A stretch of DNA of 38,119 bases from Pseudomonas sp. PB106. Lineage in GTDB: Bacteria; Pseudomonadota; Gammaproteobacteria; Pseudomonadales; Pseudomonadaceae. The DNA lies in contig NZ_RWIM01000092.1 in the NCBI RefSeq assembly GCF_009764645.1, forward strand, positions 1-38,119, read 5' to 3'. Shown here piece after piece: positions 15,959-27,273 of this stretch (position 1 is its first letter; each line of letters starts with the position of its first letter). The notes under the pieces were generated by a model. It was not told the origin of the DNA and searched no databases. It saw only the letters and a list, made by a program, of their open reading frames with translations. The position numbers were made by a program, and so were the translations under genes.

Positions 15959-18523
15959 TTAACCCGCCAGATCGAAGATTTTTCGCGCGGTTCTGCCATC
16001 GAAGGTTTCGCGCCATATGGCGACGTGGGGCAATCCAGCCTGTTCATCGCGGCGCTGCGAGGCGCTGCCGAGTCCGGCTTGTTCGAGGGTTTTCAGATGG
16101 CCGCCCCTGACGGTGAAGTTCAGTACCGGGCTGTCCTTCTTTTCATAGTGGAAATGGGCTTCCCACAGCGGGGTATCGCGAGTCCGATCCTTGATCGAGT
16201 AGACGTCGAGAAACGATTTGTTCTGGCCCTTGCCTTGGGGCTTGCGCTCGACGGTTCGCGTCACGCTGAGTTCGGCGTGGTCCAGCAGGTAATTCAGGCG
16301 CAGGATGTCCAGCACATGGCGATTCTTGTACAGGCGGATCAACGTGTTTTGCCCTTCGCGGTTCAATCGCTCGCTGGCGGAAGCCAGGCGCTCGATCAGC
16401 CCCGTGACGCTGGCGTCGTCACCGGGTCTCGCGAAGTCGCCCAAGCCTTTGGCCAACTGGTCGAGCCTGTCGGCCTTGTCGGCAAGAAATTCGACAATAT
16501 TGGTCGGATTGGCTTTTTGCTGTTCCTGCGTCTGTGCCTTGAGCAAGTGATCATCAACCTGAGCGAGGGCCAGCGCGGCATCATCGAGCAACTGGGCTCT
16601 GGCCGGTGCCAGGCTGCTGGTGGTGACCGGACGCCATTCCCCTTGGCGTTTTTCGTAGCGTCGCGGGGGGCTGTCGGGTTTGTACGGATCGGGCACCGTG
16701 ACCGTGACGCTGCCGTCCTGCGCCGTCTCCGTTTCTCCCATAAGGACTTTGTAACTGCCGTGTTCGCGGGTGCGGAACACCTTGCGTGGCATGACAGGGG
16801 GCGAATCCTTGGGTTGGGCCGGCAAGAAATCGAAATCGATGTTCTGGTCGTAGCCTGGCAGCTCTGCGTTGCTGCGCAGGGTCTGATAGATGTCCGTCAG
16901 TTGTTTCTCGATTCTTGCTTCGAAGGATTCGAGCAGTGGAATCATCTCTTTGATGTACTGCGCCTTGTCCGCAGGTTCGGACGCTATCAAGAGTTCGAAG
17001 CGGTTCTTTTCCAGGTTGATCTGATCAAGGAAGAGCCGTAATACAAGCGGATTGCCCGGCGATGCAGCACTGCGCATGTCTTCAATGGCATGCATTGCCC
17101 GAACGGAGTACAAACCGACACTCGGCAATTTTTCGAGGTCACCGGTCAGCAGATGCAGGTAGCAATGAAATTTGTTGATGTAGATTCTTTCAGCGTCTGG
17201 CACGTCCACTTCAAGCATGGCGAGTTCATGTTCGGCGCCGCGAAAACTCTTTTTGATCTGGTCGATCACGGCCTGGCGCTCATGGAGTACCAGCAGTTTT
17301 TTGTCCAGGTGCAGCAGTTTGAACTTGCTCGACTCCAGCGTGGCCTTCGCAAGCATGGGCGCCGCCCGCAAATCCATGGTCGCCATGAGCTTGCCCAGAT
17401 AATCGACCCGAAGCATCTGTTGCTCGAACAATTCTTTTTTGTAGAGGCCGCCGGCCTTCAGGTAGACCAGCCAATCCTTGTGGTCGATGTACATCCTGAC
17501 GAAGTCGGTTTGCATCCGGATGTGCTTGCGCAGATGAACCTCAAGGGCAATCAATAACGCCGTTCGCGCCGGGCCGTCTTCGGGGATTTCGTAGGATTGA
17601 TCGCGCAACTGATTGAATTTTGCCGTGGATTGAACGAGATCATCACTGGCTTTGCGGATCGGCTCGTAGCGTTGCAGCAACAGTGTCACGCCCTCAGTGG
17701 TCGAGGGGTGGCGCCGCATTCCGCCAGCCAGGCCGACGATGACCGAGAGCCACAGGTATGGCCCCCCACGGGTGATGGCCACGGTCTCGCCGCTGCGACT
17801 GGGGTGATAAACGTTGTCACTGTCATGGGCCACCGGGTCTTTGCCATTGACGATGCGCCAGACTTTGCGCTCGGGGGAGGACGCCTCGACGTCGCGCATG
17901 ACTTGATACGCCTGATGCTCGATAAGCGCGTAAAGCTTGTCCTCAAGTCGATACAGACCATCTCCATCGAGCCGGGCGCCATTGAGATCGAGATTGACGC
18001 GCAACGGTTCCAGCCGAGCGGCACTCAGGGGAAACGTCGCGGGAATGTCCTCTTCCAGTGCAAACCAGCGTTTGCTGTGCGGGTCCTGCAGCAGCAGAGG
18101 CCCCAAGGCCGTGGTTTCTGTTGGTAGCTTGGCGCGATACAGGCCACTGCGCGGGTCGAAGCCGATATGCACGATGCCTTCGGGCAGATCGACAAAGTGA
18201 CGACCCTTGGCGGTGCGCAGCCCCTCGGCATCCGGGGCGGGAAGATGGCTGGTGACGGTGAGGCGATAGTCCCTCAACGCACGTTGCGCGGCGAGGCTCG
18301 CGGTCGTCGGCTCTGGCACTTCGCTCACCGTGACGGGCGGCGCTGCGGTGATGGCGTCCAGATCGGCGATTGGCCCCGTGCTGTCGGATTGTCGCGGTGG
18401 AGTTGCCGTTGACGGTAAATCCAGATGGGGCAAGTGCTCGGGGCGAATCATCGGGCTGTCGGGACGCGAAGGGCGGCTATGCACCTCGACAACAGTGGTT
18501 GTTTTCGGGGGTTTTACTGTCAT
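15959..18523 (-). CDS. Effector/toxin-like protein sharing its N-terminal module with the NEL protein
   Basis: 854 residues of unknown activity. Residues 1-270 are clearly paralogous to the start of the neighbouring NEL protein: TTTVVEVHSRP, PPVTVSEVP, GLRTAKGRHFVDL, DPRSGLYRAKLP, DNVYHPSRSGE and GLAGGMRR all have counterparts there. Residues about 280-570 are mainly helical. A beta-rich stretch near 595-645 contains PRKVFRTREHGSYKV. The C-terminus (650-854), with PLWEAHFHYEKKDSPVLNF and GGHLKTLEQ, resembles the ends of large Pseudomonas dermonecrotic-toxin-domain (DUF6543) proteins as I remember them. No NEL domain, LRRs or signal peptide are present. AAGGA precedes the ATG by nine bases. 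The NEL gene starts 92 bases after its stop, on the same strand, so the two are probably co-transcribed. Confidence 0.8.
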   Translation of the reverse strand: MTVKPPKTTTVVEVHSRPSRPDSPMIRPEHLPHLDLPSTATPPRQSDSTGPIADLDAITAAPPVTVSEVPEPTTASLAAQRALRDYRLTVTSHLPAPDAEGLRTAKGRHFVDLPEGIVHIGFDPRSGLYRAKLPTETTALGPLLLQDPHSKRWFALEEDIPATFPLSAARLEPLRVNLDLNGARLDGDGLYRLEDKLYALIEHQAYQVMRDVEASSPERKVWRIVNGKDPVAHDSDNVYHPSRSGETVAITRGGPYLWLSVIVGLAGGMRRHPSTTEGVTLLLQRYEPIRKASDDLVQSTAKFNQLRDQSYEIPEDGPARTALLIALEVHLRKHIRMQTDFVRMYIDHKDWLVYLKAGGLYKKELFEQQMLRVDYLGKLMATMDLRAAPMLAKATLESSKFKLLHLDKKLLVLHERQAVIDQIKKSFRGAEHELAMLEVDVPDAERIYINKFHCYLHLLTGDLEKLPSVGLYSVRAMHAIEDMRSAASPGNPLVLRLFLDQINLEKNRFELLIASEPADKAQYIKEMIPLLESFEARIEKQLTDIYQTLRSNAELPGYDQNIDFDFLPAQPKDSPPVMPRKVFRTREHGSYKVLMGETETAQDGSVTVTVPDPYKPDSPPRRYEKRQGEWRPVTTSSLAPARAQLLDDAALALAQVDDHLLKAQTQEQQKANPTNIVEFLADKADRLDQLAKGLGDFARPGDDASVTGLIERLASASERLNREGQNTLIRLYKNRHVLDILRLNYLLDHAELSVTRTVERKPQGKGQNKSFLDVYSIKDRTRDTPLWEAHFHYEKKDSPVLNFTVRGGHLKTLEQAGLGSASQRRDEQAGLPHVAIWRETFDGRTARKIFDLAG

Positions 18524-18557
18524 GAGCGTTCATCCTTGAACGGTTGTCATAGTAAGG

Positions 18558-18572
18558 CTTTCATAATGAAAG
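18558..18572. promoter_or_regulatory. Perfect dyad upstream of the effector pair
   Basis: CTTTCAT-A-ATGAAAG is a perfect seven-base inverted repeat around one central base, 35 bases upstream of the first effector gene. A TACTAT (minus strand) next to it could be a -10 box. It may be an operator; no regulator is identified. Confidence 0.35.
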
Positions 18573-18745
18573 GCTGACGGCGCTGCGTTTTAGTGGCCGG
18601 TCAGCCGGGCCGAATGCGCGGTTGACCAACAGTGTCGGGAACGCAGAGGCGGTTGCACTAAAAACCGACCACTGCCGTCGGAATTGGTCAAATTTTGTGC
18701 TATATTCCGCGCCCGCGATTTTTCATCTCAACACCGGTCGTCGAC

Positions 18746-21058
<2,313 letters not shown>

Positions 21059-21076
21059 GTTGCTTTAGCTGAACAG

Positions 21077-21104
21077 AACGCCAACCTTCGGGTTGGCGTT
21101 TTGC
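21077..21104 (+). terminator. Rho-independent terminator after ygiQ
   Basis: AACGCCAACC-TTCG-GGTTGGCGTT: a ten-base perfect stem with a stable TTCG tetraloop, followed by TTGCGTTT, 18 bases after the stop codon. Confidence 0.9.
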
Positions 21105-21137
21105 GTTTCAGGCCTAAGGAAATGCGGCGAGCCCACT

Positions 21138-21239
21138 GGCCCCATCGCTGGCAAGCCAGCTCCCACAGGGGTCTTCAGTGGCCACCGTTCTGTGAGCGAA
21201 AGAGGAACCTGTGGGAGCTGGCTTGCCAGCGATGGGGCC
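21138..21239. repeat. REP doublet (CCTGTGGGAGCTGGCTTGCCAGC type)
   Basis: Long inverted arms: GGCCCCATCGCTGGCAAGCC continues into AGCTCCCACAGG, and the reverse complement lies at 21208-21239. The centre is about 38 bases long. It shares the GTGGGAGC core with the units at 28176 and 30034. It occupies part of the 363-base gap between ygiQ and the next cluster; a sigma-54-like promoter lies further on. Confidence 0.85.
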
Positions 21240-21368
21240 CGCTCAGACATTCCCATCGATCAATGTCTGCCACAAATAGAAGCAAACTCGCCAAACCATT
21301 TCCTCGCATCGCCCGATTTTGGTGCTGTACTGCGCTAAGCATTCCGGGAAAGCGCCCAAGCCTGTGCA

Positions 21369-21384
21369 TGGCATAAGTCTTGCG
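21369..21384 (+). promoter_or_regulatory. Sigma-54 (RpoN)-like promoter of the transglutaminase/ATP-grasp cluster
   Basis: TGGCATAAGTCTTGCG contains GG and GC separated by exactly ten bases, close to the RpoN consensus TGGCAC-N5-TTGC. It lies 37 bases before the GTG start. No upstream enhancer sites or activator gene were identified. Confidence 0.5.
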
Positions 21385-21421
21385 CGCTTTCGAATACGCT
21401 TAGGCTCGCAGGAGGCACGCC

Positions 21422-24400
21422 GTGTCGATTCATGTCGCATTGCATCACGTCACGCATTACCGCTACGACCGCGCTGTCGAACTCGGCCCGCAGATCGTAC
21501 GCCTGCGCCCGGCCGCCCACAGCCGCACGCGGATTCTGTCGTATGCGCTGAAAGTCTCGCCCGAGCAGCATTTCATCAACTGGCAGCAGGACCCGCAGGG
21601 CAACTACCTCGCCCGGCTGGTGTTCCCCGAAAAAACCGATGAGCTGCGCATCGAAGTCGATCTGCTGGCCGAAATGGCCGTGTTCAATCCGTTCGATTTC
21701 TTCCTCGAACCCTACGCCGAGAAAATCCCCTTCGCTTACGCGGCCGATGAGCGCAAGGAGCTGGCGCCGTACCTCGAAACCCTGCCGCTGACGCCGAAAT
21801 TCAAAGCCTATCTGGACGCCATCGACCGCACGCCATTGCCTGCTGTCGACTTTCTTGTGGCACTCAATCAACGCCTGAGCGAAGACATCGGCTACCTGAT
21901 CCGCATGGAACCGGGCGTGCAAACCCCGGAACACACCCTCGAGCACGCCTCCGGCTCGTGCCGCGACTCGGCTTGGTTGCTGGTGCAATTGCTGCGCAAC
22001 CTCGGTTTGGCGGCGCGATTTGTTTCCGGCTATCTGATTCAACTGACGGCGGATGTGAAGAGCCTCGACGGCCCGTCCGGCACGGACGTCGATTTCACCG
22101 ATCTGCATGCCTGGTGCGAGGTGTATCTGCCTGGTGCCGGCTGGATCGGCCTCGACGCCACGTCCGGGCTGTTCGCCGGTGAAGGGCACATCCCGTTGGC
22201 CTGTAGTCCCGATCCGTCCTCTGCGGCACCGATCAGTGGCTTGGTCGAACCGTGCGAATGCGTGTTCAGCCACGAAATGTCAGTGGAAAGGATCTGGGAG
22301 GCGCCGCGCGTCACCAAGCCCTACACCGATGAACAATGGCTGGCGATTCAGGCGCTCGGTCGGCAGATCGATGCCGACCTGCTGGCGGATGACGTGCGCC
22401 TGACCATGGGCGGCGAGCCGACCTTCGTCTCCATCGACGATCCGGATGGCGCTGAGTGGAACACCGCTGCGCTGGGCGCGGACAAGCGCCGCCTCTCTGC
22501 CGAACTGTTCCAGCGCTTGCGCAAACACTACGCGCCAAAAGGGCTGGTGCATTTCGGTCAGGGCAAATGGTATCCCGGTGAGCAATTGCCGCGCTGGTCG
22601 CTCAACTGTTACTGGCGCCGCGACGGCGTGCCGATCTGGCACAACGATGCGCTGATCGCTGACGAACAGCAGGATTACGGCGCCACTGGCGAGCTGGCCG
22701 GGCGTTTTCTGGCGAGTGTCGCCGAGCGCCTGAAATTGCCTACGCGTTTTGTGTTCCCGGCCTACGAGGACAATTTCTATTACCTCTGGCGCGAGGGCAC
22801 GTTGCCGAGCAACGTCAGTGCCGAAGACTCGCGTCTGGAGGAGCCGCTGGAGCGCGCACGCCTGCGCAAGGTCTTCAGTCAGGGCCTGAACAAGGTGATC
22901 GGCCAAGTGCTGCCGCTGGCGCGCACCGCCAAGGGCGATCAATGGCAGAGCGGGCGCTGGTATCTGCGTGACGAGCACTGCCGATTGGTACCGGGGGATT
23001 CGCCGCTGGGCTATCGCCTGCCGCTCGGTTCACAGCCGTGGGTGAAGGCCGCTGAGTATCCGTTCGTTCATCCTCAGGACCCGAATCAGGATTTTCCCGA
23101 GCTGCCGGATGCCGCGCAGCTCAACCATCACGCTGAGCCGGCGGCAGCTGAGGAGCGTGCACCAAAAATTGATGAATCCGCCGATTGGCTGACCCGCACA
23201 GCGTTCTGTGCCGAAGCCCGCGATGGACGTCTGTATCTGTTCATGCCGCCGCTGGAGCGGGTCGAGGATTATCTGGAACTGGTCGCGGCCATCGAAGCCA
23301 CCGCCGAAGAACTGCATTGCCCGGTATTGCTGGAAGGCTACGAGCCGCCCAGCGATCCGCGCTTGAGCAACTTCCGCGTGACGCCGGATCCGGGTGTCAT
23401 CGAGGTCAACGTGCAGCCCTCGGCGACGTGGGACGAATTGGTCGAGCGCACCGAGTTTCTCTATGAAGAAGCGCGGCAGACGCGCCTGACCACTGAAAAA
23501 TTCATGATCGACGGCCGCCACACCGGCACCGGCGGCGGTAACCATTTCGTGCTTGGCGGCGCGACACCGGCAGATTCGCCGTTTCTGCGGCGCCCGGATC
23601 TGCTGCGCAGCCTGATCAGTTACTGGCACAACCATCCGTCGCTGTCGTATCTGTTTTCCGGTCTGTTTATCGGCCCGACCTCGCAGGCGCCGCGTGTCGA
23701 CGAGGCGCGCAATGACTCACTGTACGAACTGGAAATCGCCTTTGCGCAGATGCCCGAACCGGGCGAGGAATGCGCGCCGTGGCTGGTCGATCGACTGCTG
23801 CGCAACTTGCTGATCGACGTCACCGGCAACACGCACCGGGCTGAGTTCTGCATCGACAAACTGTATTCGCCGGATGGCGCCACCGGGCGCCTCGGTTTGC
23901 TCGAGCTGCGGGCGTTTGAAATGCCACCCCACGCGCGCATGAGTCTGGCCCAGCAGTTGTTGTTGCGGGCGCTGGTCGCACGGTTCTGGCGTGAACCCTA
24001 TGCGCCGGCAAAATTGGCGCGCTGGGGCACTGAGCTGCACGATCGCTTCTTGCTGCCGCACTTTATCGAGCAGGACTTCGCTGACGTCATCGTCGAACTG
24101 AACAGCGCCGGTTATCCACTGCGGGCGGAATGGTTTGCCGCGCATCTGGAATTTCGCTTTCCCAAGGTCGGCGATTACGCGGTCAACGGCATCGAACTGG
24201 AGCTGCGTCAGGCGCTGGAGCCCTGGCATGTGCTCGGCGAGGAGGGCGCGGCGGGCGGCGCGGTGCGCTATGTCGATTCGTCGCTGGAACGCTTGCAGGT
24301 CAAGCTCAAAGGCTTGCCACCGCAGCGCTATCTGCTGACCTGTAATGGCATCGCAGTGCCGTTGCATCCGACCGGGCGCGTGGGCGAGTTCGTTGCCGGC

Positions 24401-24697
24401 GTGCGTTACCGCGCCTGGCAACCGGCCAACTGTCTGCAGCCGACGATTGCGGTGCACGCGCCGTTGATATTCGACTTGCTCGACACCTGGATGGGCCGTT
24501 CGCTGGGCGGTTGTCAGTACCACGTCGCGCATCCGGGCGGACGCAATTACGAGACGCTGCCGGTCAATGCCAACGAAGCCGAGAGTCGGCGCATGGCGCG
24601 CTTCTTCCGCGTCGGACACACGCCGGGGAAACTTCCCATACCGAATGTGGAAATCAGTGACGAGCTGCCGATGACAATCGATTTACGACGTTTCTAA
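21422..24697 (+). CDS. Transglutaminase-like/DUF2126 fusion protein
   Basis: 1091-residue cytoplasmic protein starting at a GTG with AGGAGG six bases upstream. The N-terminal 300 residues form a bacterial transglutaminase-like (papain-fold) domain: the Bact_transglu_N beta region, then the catalytic triad C180 (SGSCRDSAW), H229 (DLHAWCEVY) and D245 (LDATSG). Residues about 330-1085 are DUF2126, with [17 protein letters not shown] at the start and the [12 protein letters not shown] stretch near 701-711. Such proteins may act as peptidases or amide-bond-forming enzymes; the true reaction is not established. It leads a three-gene cluster with an ATP-grasp/alpha-E protein and a second transglutaminase, implying a shared pathway. 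The triad is intact, so activity is likely. Confidence 0.9.
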   Translation: MSIHVALHHVTHYRYDRAVELGPQIVRLRPAAHSRTRILSYALKVSPEQHFINWQQDPQGNYLARLVFPEKTDELRIEVDLLAEMAVFNPFDFFLEPYAEKIPFAYAADERKELAPYLETLPLTPKFKAYLDAIDRTPLPAVDFLVALNQRLSEDIGYLIRMEPGVQTPEHTLEHASGSCRDSAWLLVQLLRNLGLAARFVSGYLIQLTADVKSLDGPSGTDVDFTDLHAWCEVYLPGAGWIGLDATSGLFAGEGHIPLACSPDPSSAAPISGLVEPCECVFSHEMSVERIWEAPRVTKPYTDEQWLAIQALGRQIDADLLADDVRLTMGGEPTFVSIDDPDGAEWNTAALGADKRRLSAELFQRLRKHYAPKGLVHFGQGKWYPGEQLPRWSLNCYWRRDGVPIWHNDALIADEQQDYGATGELAGRFLASVAERLKLPTRFVFPAYEDNFYYLWREGTLPSNVSAEDSRLEEPLERARLRKVFSQGLNKVIGQVLPLARTAKGDQWQSGRWYLRDEHCRLVPGDSPLGYRLPLGSQPWVKAAEYPFVHPQDPNQDFPELPDAAQLNHHAEPAAAEERAPKIDESADWLTRTAFCAEARDGRLYLFMPPLERVEDYLELVAAIEATAEELHCPVLLEGYEPPSDPRLSNFRVTPDPGVIEVNVQPSATWDELVERTEFLYEEARQTRLTTEKFMIDGRHTGTGGGNHFVLGGATPADSPFLRRPDLLRSLISYWHNHPSLSYLFSGLFIGPTSQAPRVDEARNDSLYELEIAFAQMPEPGEECAPWLVDRLLRNLLIDVTGNTHRAEFCIDKLYSPDGATGRLGLLELRAFEMPPHARMSLAQQLLLRALVARFWREPYAPAKLARWGTELHDRFLLPHFIEQDFADVIVELNSAGYPLRAEWFAAHLEFRFPKVGDYAVNGIELELRQALEPWHVLGEEGAAGGAVRYVDSSLERLQVKLKGLPPQRYLLTCNGIAVPLHPTGRVGEFVAGVRYRAWQPANCLQPTIAVHAPLIFDLLDTWMGRSLGGCQYHVAHPGGRNYETLPVNANEAESRRMARFFRVGHTPGKLPIPNVEISDELPMTIDLRRF

Positions 24698-24786
24698 GTC
24701 CTGCACGACACTCGGATTTTTCGTATATCCGCGTGTCATGTGCCTGCGTTAGTCTGACCGTTCCCTGCTGTCTGCCGAGCTTTTCC

Positions 24787-27273
24787 ATGCCTGACCTGCT
24801 AGACCGCTACCCGCTGACGGCGGGCACTTACCACGAACTGCTCGACGGCAGTGGCGCGGTGCGCCCGCACTGGCAGCGGCTGTTCGATCAGTTGCAGCGC
24901 AGCACTCCGGCGCAACTGATGCAGCGGCAGGCGTTGCTGGCGCGGCAGATTCAGGAAAACGGCGTCACGTATAACGTTTATGCCGACCCGAAAGGCGCGG
25001 ATCGGCCTTGGGAACTGGATCTGCTGCCACATGTGATCGCGGCGAATGAATGGCAACAGCTGTCGACCGGGATCGCCCAGCGTGCGCGACTGCTCAATGC
25101 CGTGTTGGCGGATCTTTACGGCCCGCAGCACTTGATCAGTGAGGGTTTGCTTCCGGCAGAACTGGTGTTCGGTCACAACAATTTTCTCTGGCCGTGTCAG
25201 GGCATCGCGCCACCGGAAGACGCGTTCCTGCACCTTTATGCGGTGGATCTGGCGCGCACGCCGGACGGTCGCTGGTGGGTCACGGCCGATCGTACCCAGG
25301 CACCGTCGGGCGCCGGCTATGCGCTGGAAAACCGCACTATCGTTTCCCGCGCCTTCCCCGAGTTATACCGCGATCTGAAGGTGCAGCATCTGGCCGGGTT
25401 CTTCCGCACCTTGCAGGAAACCCTCGCGCGTCAGGCGCCGGGTGACGATGAAACGCCGCTGGTGGTGTTACTCACGCCGGGGCGCTTCAACGAAAGCTAT
25501 TTCGAACATCTCTACCTCGCTCGCCAGCTCGGTTATCCGCTGGTCGAGGGCGGCGACCTGACAGTGCGCGATGCCACGGTGTACCTGAAAACCCTCAGTG
25601 GCTTGCGTCGGGTGCACGCGATCATGCGTCGGCTCGACGACGATTTCTGCGATCCGCTGGAGTTGCGCACGGACTCTGCGCTCGGCGTGCCCGGTCTGCT
25701 TGAAGCGGTGCGTCAAGGACGGGTGCTGGTCGCCAATGCGCTGGGCAGTGGCGTGCTGGAGTCGCCGGGGCTGCTGGGTTTTTTGCCGAAGATCAATCAA
25801 TACCTGTTCGGCGAAGAGCTGATCCTGCCCTCCATCGCCACATGGTGGTGCGGTGAACCGCCGGTATTGGCGCAGGCGCTGGAAAAACTGCCGGAGCTGT
25901 TGATCAAACCGGCCTTTCCCTCGCAAACCTTCGCACCCGTATTTGGCCGTGATCTGAGTGAAAAACAGCGTCAGAATCTGGCCGAGCGCATGCAGGCGCG
26001 GCCTTATGCCTATGTTGCGCAAGAATTGGCACAACTCTCCCATGCGCCGATCTGGCAGGCCGAAAACGGCCAGCTTCAACCACGGGCGATCGGCATGCGC
26101 ATGTATGCCGTTGCCAGTGCTGACGGTTATCGAGTATTGCCCGGCGGTCTGACCCGGGTGGCCGCCGAGGCCGATGCCGAAGTGGTCTCGATGCAGCGTG
26201 GCGGCGTGAGCAAGGACACCTGGGTATTGGGCGAGCGCCCGCCGAGCGGCGAACAGTGGAAAACCCAACGCAATGTCGGTGTGCACGACCTCGTCCGCCG
26301 CGATCCTTATCTGCCCTCACGGGTGGTGGAAAACCTGTTCTGGTTTGGCCGTTACTGCGAACGCTGCGATGACAGTGCGCGGCTGCTGCGGATCATGCTC
26401 GCGCGCTACGTCGATGGTGATGACTCGCAAGCGCTGCAGGCGGCGGTCGACCTCGGCGAGCGGCTGACGCTGTTGCCAGACGAGGGCGACTTGCCAGAAC
26501 GCCTGCTGGCAGCGCTGCTCGGCGATGACTGGTCGTTCAGCCTGCGCTCCAACCTGCAACGCCTGCAGTGGGCGGCCTCGCAGGTGCGCGGCAAGCTTTC
26601 GCGGGAAAACTGGCAGGCCTTGGTCGAGTTGCAGCGCGAGGCCATGGAGTTGGACACCGATGAACCGGATTTCGGCGAGTTGCTGGATTTCCTCAATCGC
26701 CTGGTGATGTCGCTGGCGGCGCTGTCCGGTTTTGCCCTCGACGACATGACCCGCGACGAAGGTTGGCGCTTTCTGATGATTGGCCGGCGTATCGAGCGCC
26801 TGCAGTTTCTCAGCAGCAGTCTGGCGGCGTTTCTGCGTGGTTCCGGCGCGTTCGATCAGGCCGGCCTGGAATGGTTGCTGGAACTGGGCAACAGCAGCAT
26901 CACCTACCGCTCACGTTATCTGGCGGTGGCGCAATTGATTCCGGTGCTCGACCTGTTGCTGCTCGACGAGCAGAACCCCCACGCGGTGTTGTTCCAGTTG
27001 AAACTGGTGACCCGCACGTTGAAGCGTTTGAACGATGATTTCGGCGTCCCGCGGGAGGCCGCGCTGCCGCGATTGGTGGAACGTCTGGCGCAGTTTGATC
27101 TGGGGTGTCTGGAGAATCCGCTATTCGGCGAGTCCAGCGTGCGCGCGGCGCTCAATGGCCTGGCGGATTTGCTCCAGGAAATCGCCGAAGCCAGCGGCCA
27201 GGTCTCGGATCGACTGGCCCTGCGCCATTTCGCTCACGTCGATGATGTCAGCCAGCGTACGGTGTCCGTCTGA
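24787..27273 (+). CDS. Circularly permuted ATP-grasp and alpha-E domain fusion protein
   Basis: 828 residues from the ATG at 24787; the in-frame ATG at 24733 adds an unlikely cysteine-rich leader. Residues about 1-490 match the circularly permuted type 2 ATP-grasp domain (DUF404/DUF407): RAQLLNAVLADLYGP-like start, DRTQAPSGAGYALENRTIVSR, TPGRFNESYFEHLYLARQLG, and KPAFPSQTFAPVFG near 378. Residues about 505-815 are the alpha-E (DUF403) helical domain, beginning SRVVENLFWFGRYCERCDD. In many bacteria these are two separate genes; here they are fused. ATP-grasp enzymes form amide or peptide bonds with an acyl-phosphate intermediate. Substrate unknown. Its TGA overlaps the ATG of the next gene. 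Confidence 0.9.
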   Translation: MPDLLDRYPLTAGTYHELLDGSGAVRPHWQRLFDQLQRSTPAQLMQRQALLARQIQENGVTYNVYADPKGADRPWELDLLPHVIAANEWQQLSTGIAQRARLLNAVLADLYGPQHLISEGLLPAELVFGHNNFLWPCQGIAPPEDAFLHLYAVDLARTPDGRWWVTADRTQAPSGAGYALENRTIVSRAFPELYRDLKVQHLAGFFRTLQETLARQAPGDDETPLVVLLTPGRFNESYFEHLYLARQLGYPLVEGGDLTVRDATVYLKTLSGLRRVHAIMRRLDDDFCDPLELRTDSALGVPGLLEAVRQGRVLVANALGSGVLESPGLLGFLPKINQYLFGEELILPSIATWWCGEPPVLAQALEKLPELLIKPAFPSQTFAPVFGRDLSEKQRQNLAERMQARPYAYVAQELAQLSHAPIWQAENGQLQPRAIGMRMYAVASADGYRVLPGGLTRVAAEADAEVVSMQRGGVSKDTWVLGERPPSGEQWKTQRNVGVHDLVRRDPYLPSRVVENLFWFGRYCERCDDSARLLRIMLARYVDGDDSQALQAAVDLGERLTLLPDEGDLPERLLAALLGDDWSFSLRSNLQRLQWAASQVRGKLSRENWQALVELQREAMELDTDEPDFGELLDFLNRLVMSLAALSGFALDDMTRDEGWRFLMIGRRIERLQFLSSSLAAFLRGSGAFDQAGLEWLLELGNSSITYRSRYLAVAQLIPVLDLLLLDEQNPHAVLFQLKLVTRTLKRLNDDFGVPREAALPRLVERLAQFDLGCLENPLFGESSVRAALNGLADLLQEIAEASGQVSDRLALRHFAHVDDVSQRTVSV

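Noticed and set aside
15867..16016. Longer N-terminus for the NEL protein (start at 16016)
   Set aside because: It would overlap the upstream gene by about 58 bases, has no good ribosome-binding site, and the extra 50 residues have no counterpart in the paralogue, whereas the ATG at 15866 fits on all three points.
12072..18523. Effector pair as a toxin with its immunity protein
   Set aside because: Both products are large and share their N-terminal module; neither looks like a small immunity protein, and a NEL ligase needs no immunity in a bacterium without ubiquitin.
18603..18690. HrpL-like box upstream of the effector pair (GCAACC, 15 bases, ACACTGT on the minus strand)
   Set aside because: Only a partial match to GGAACC-N15/16-CCACNNA with mismatches in both halves. 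Too weak to claim type III control.
24733..24786. Extended start of the ATP-grasp/alpha-E protein at 24733
   Set aside because: It adds MSCACVSLTVPCCLPSFS, an atypical cysteine-rich leader. The ATG at 24787 gives the usual MPDLLDRYP beginning.
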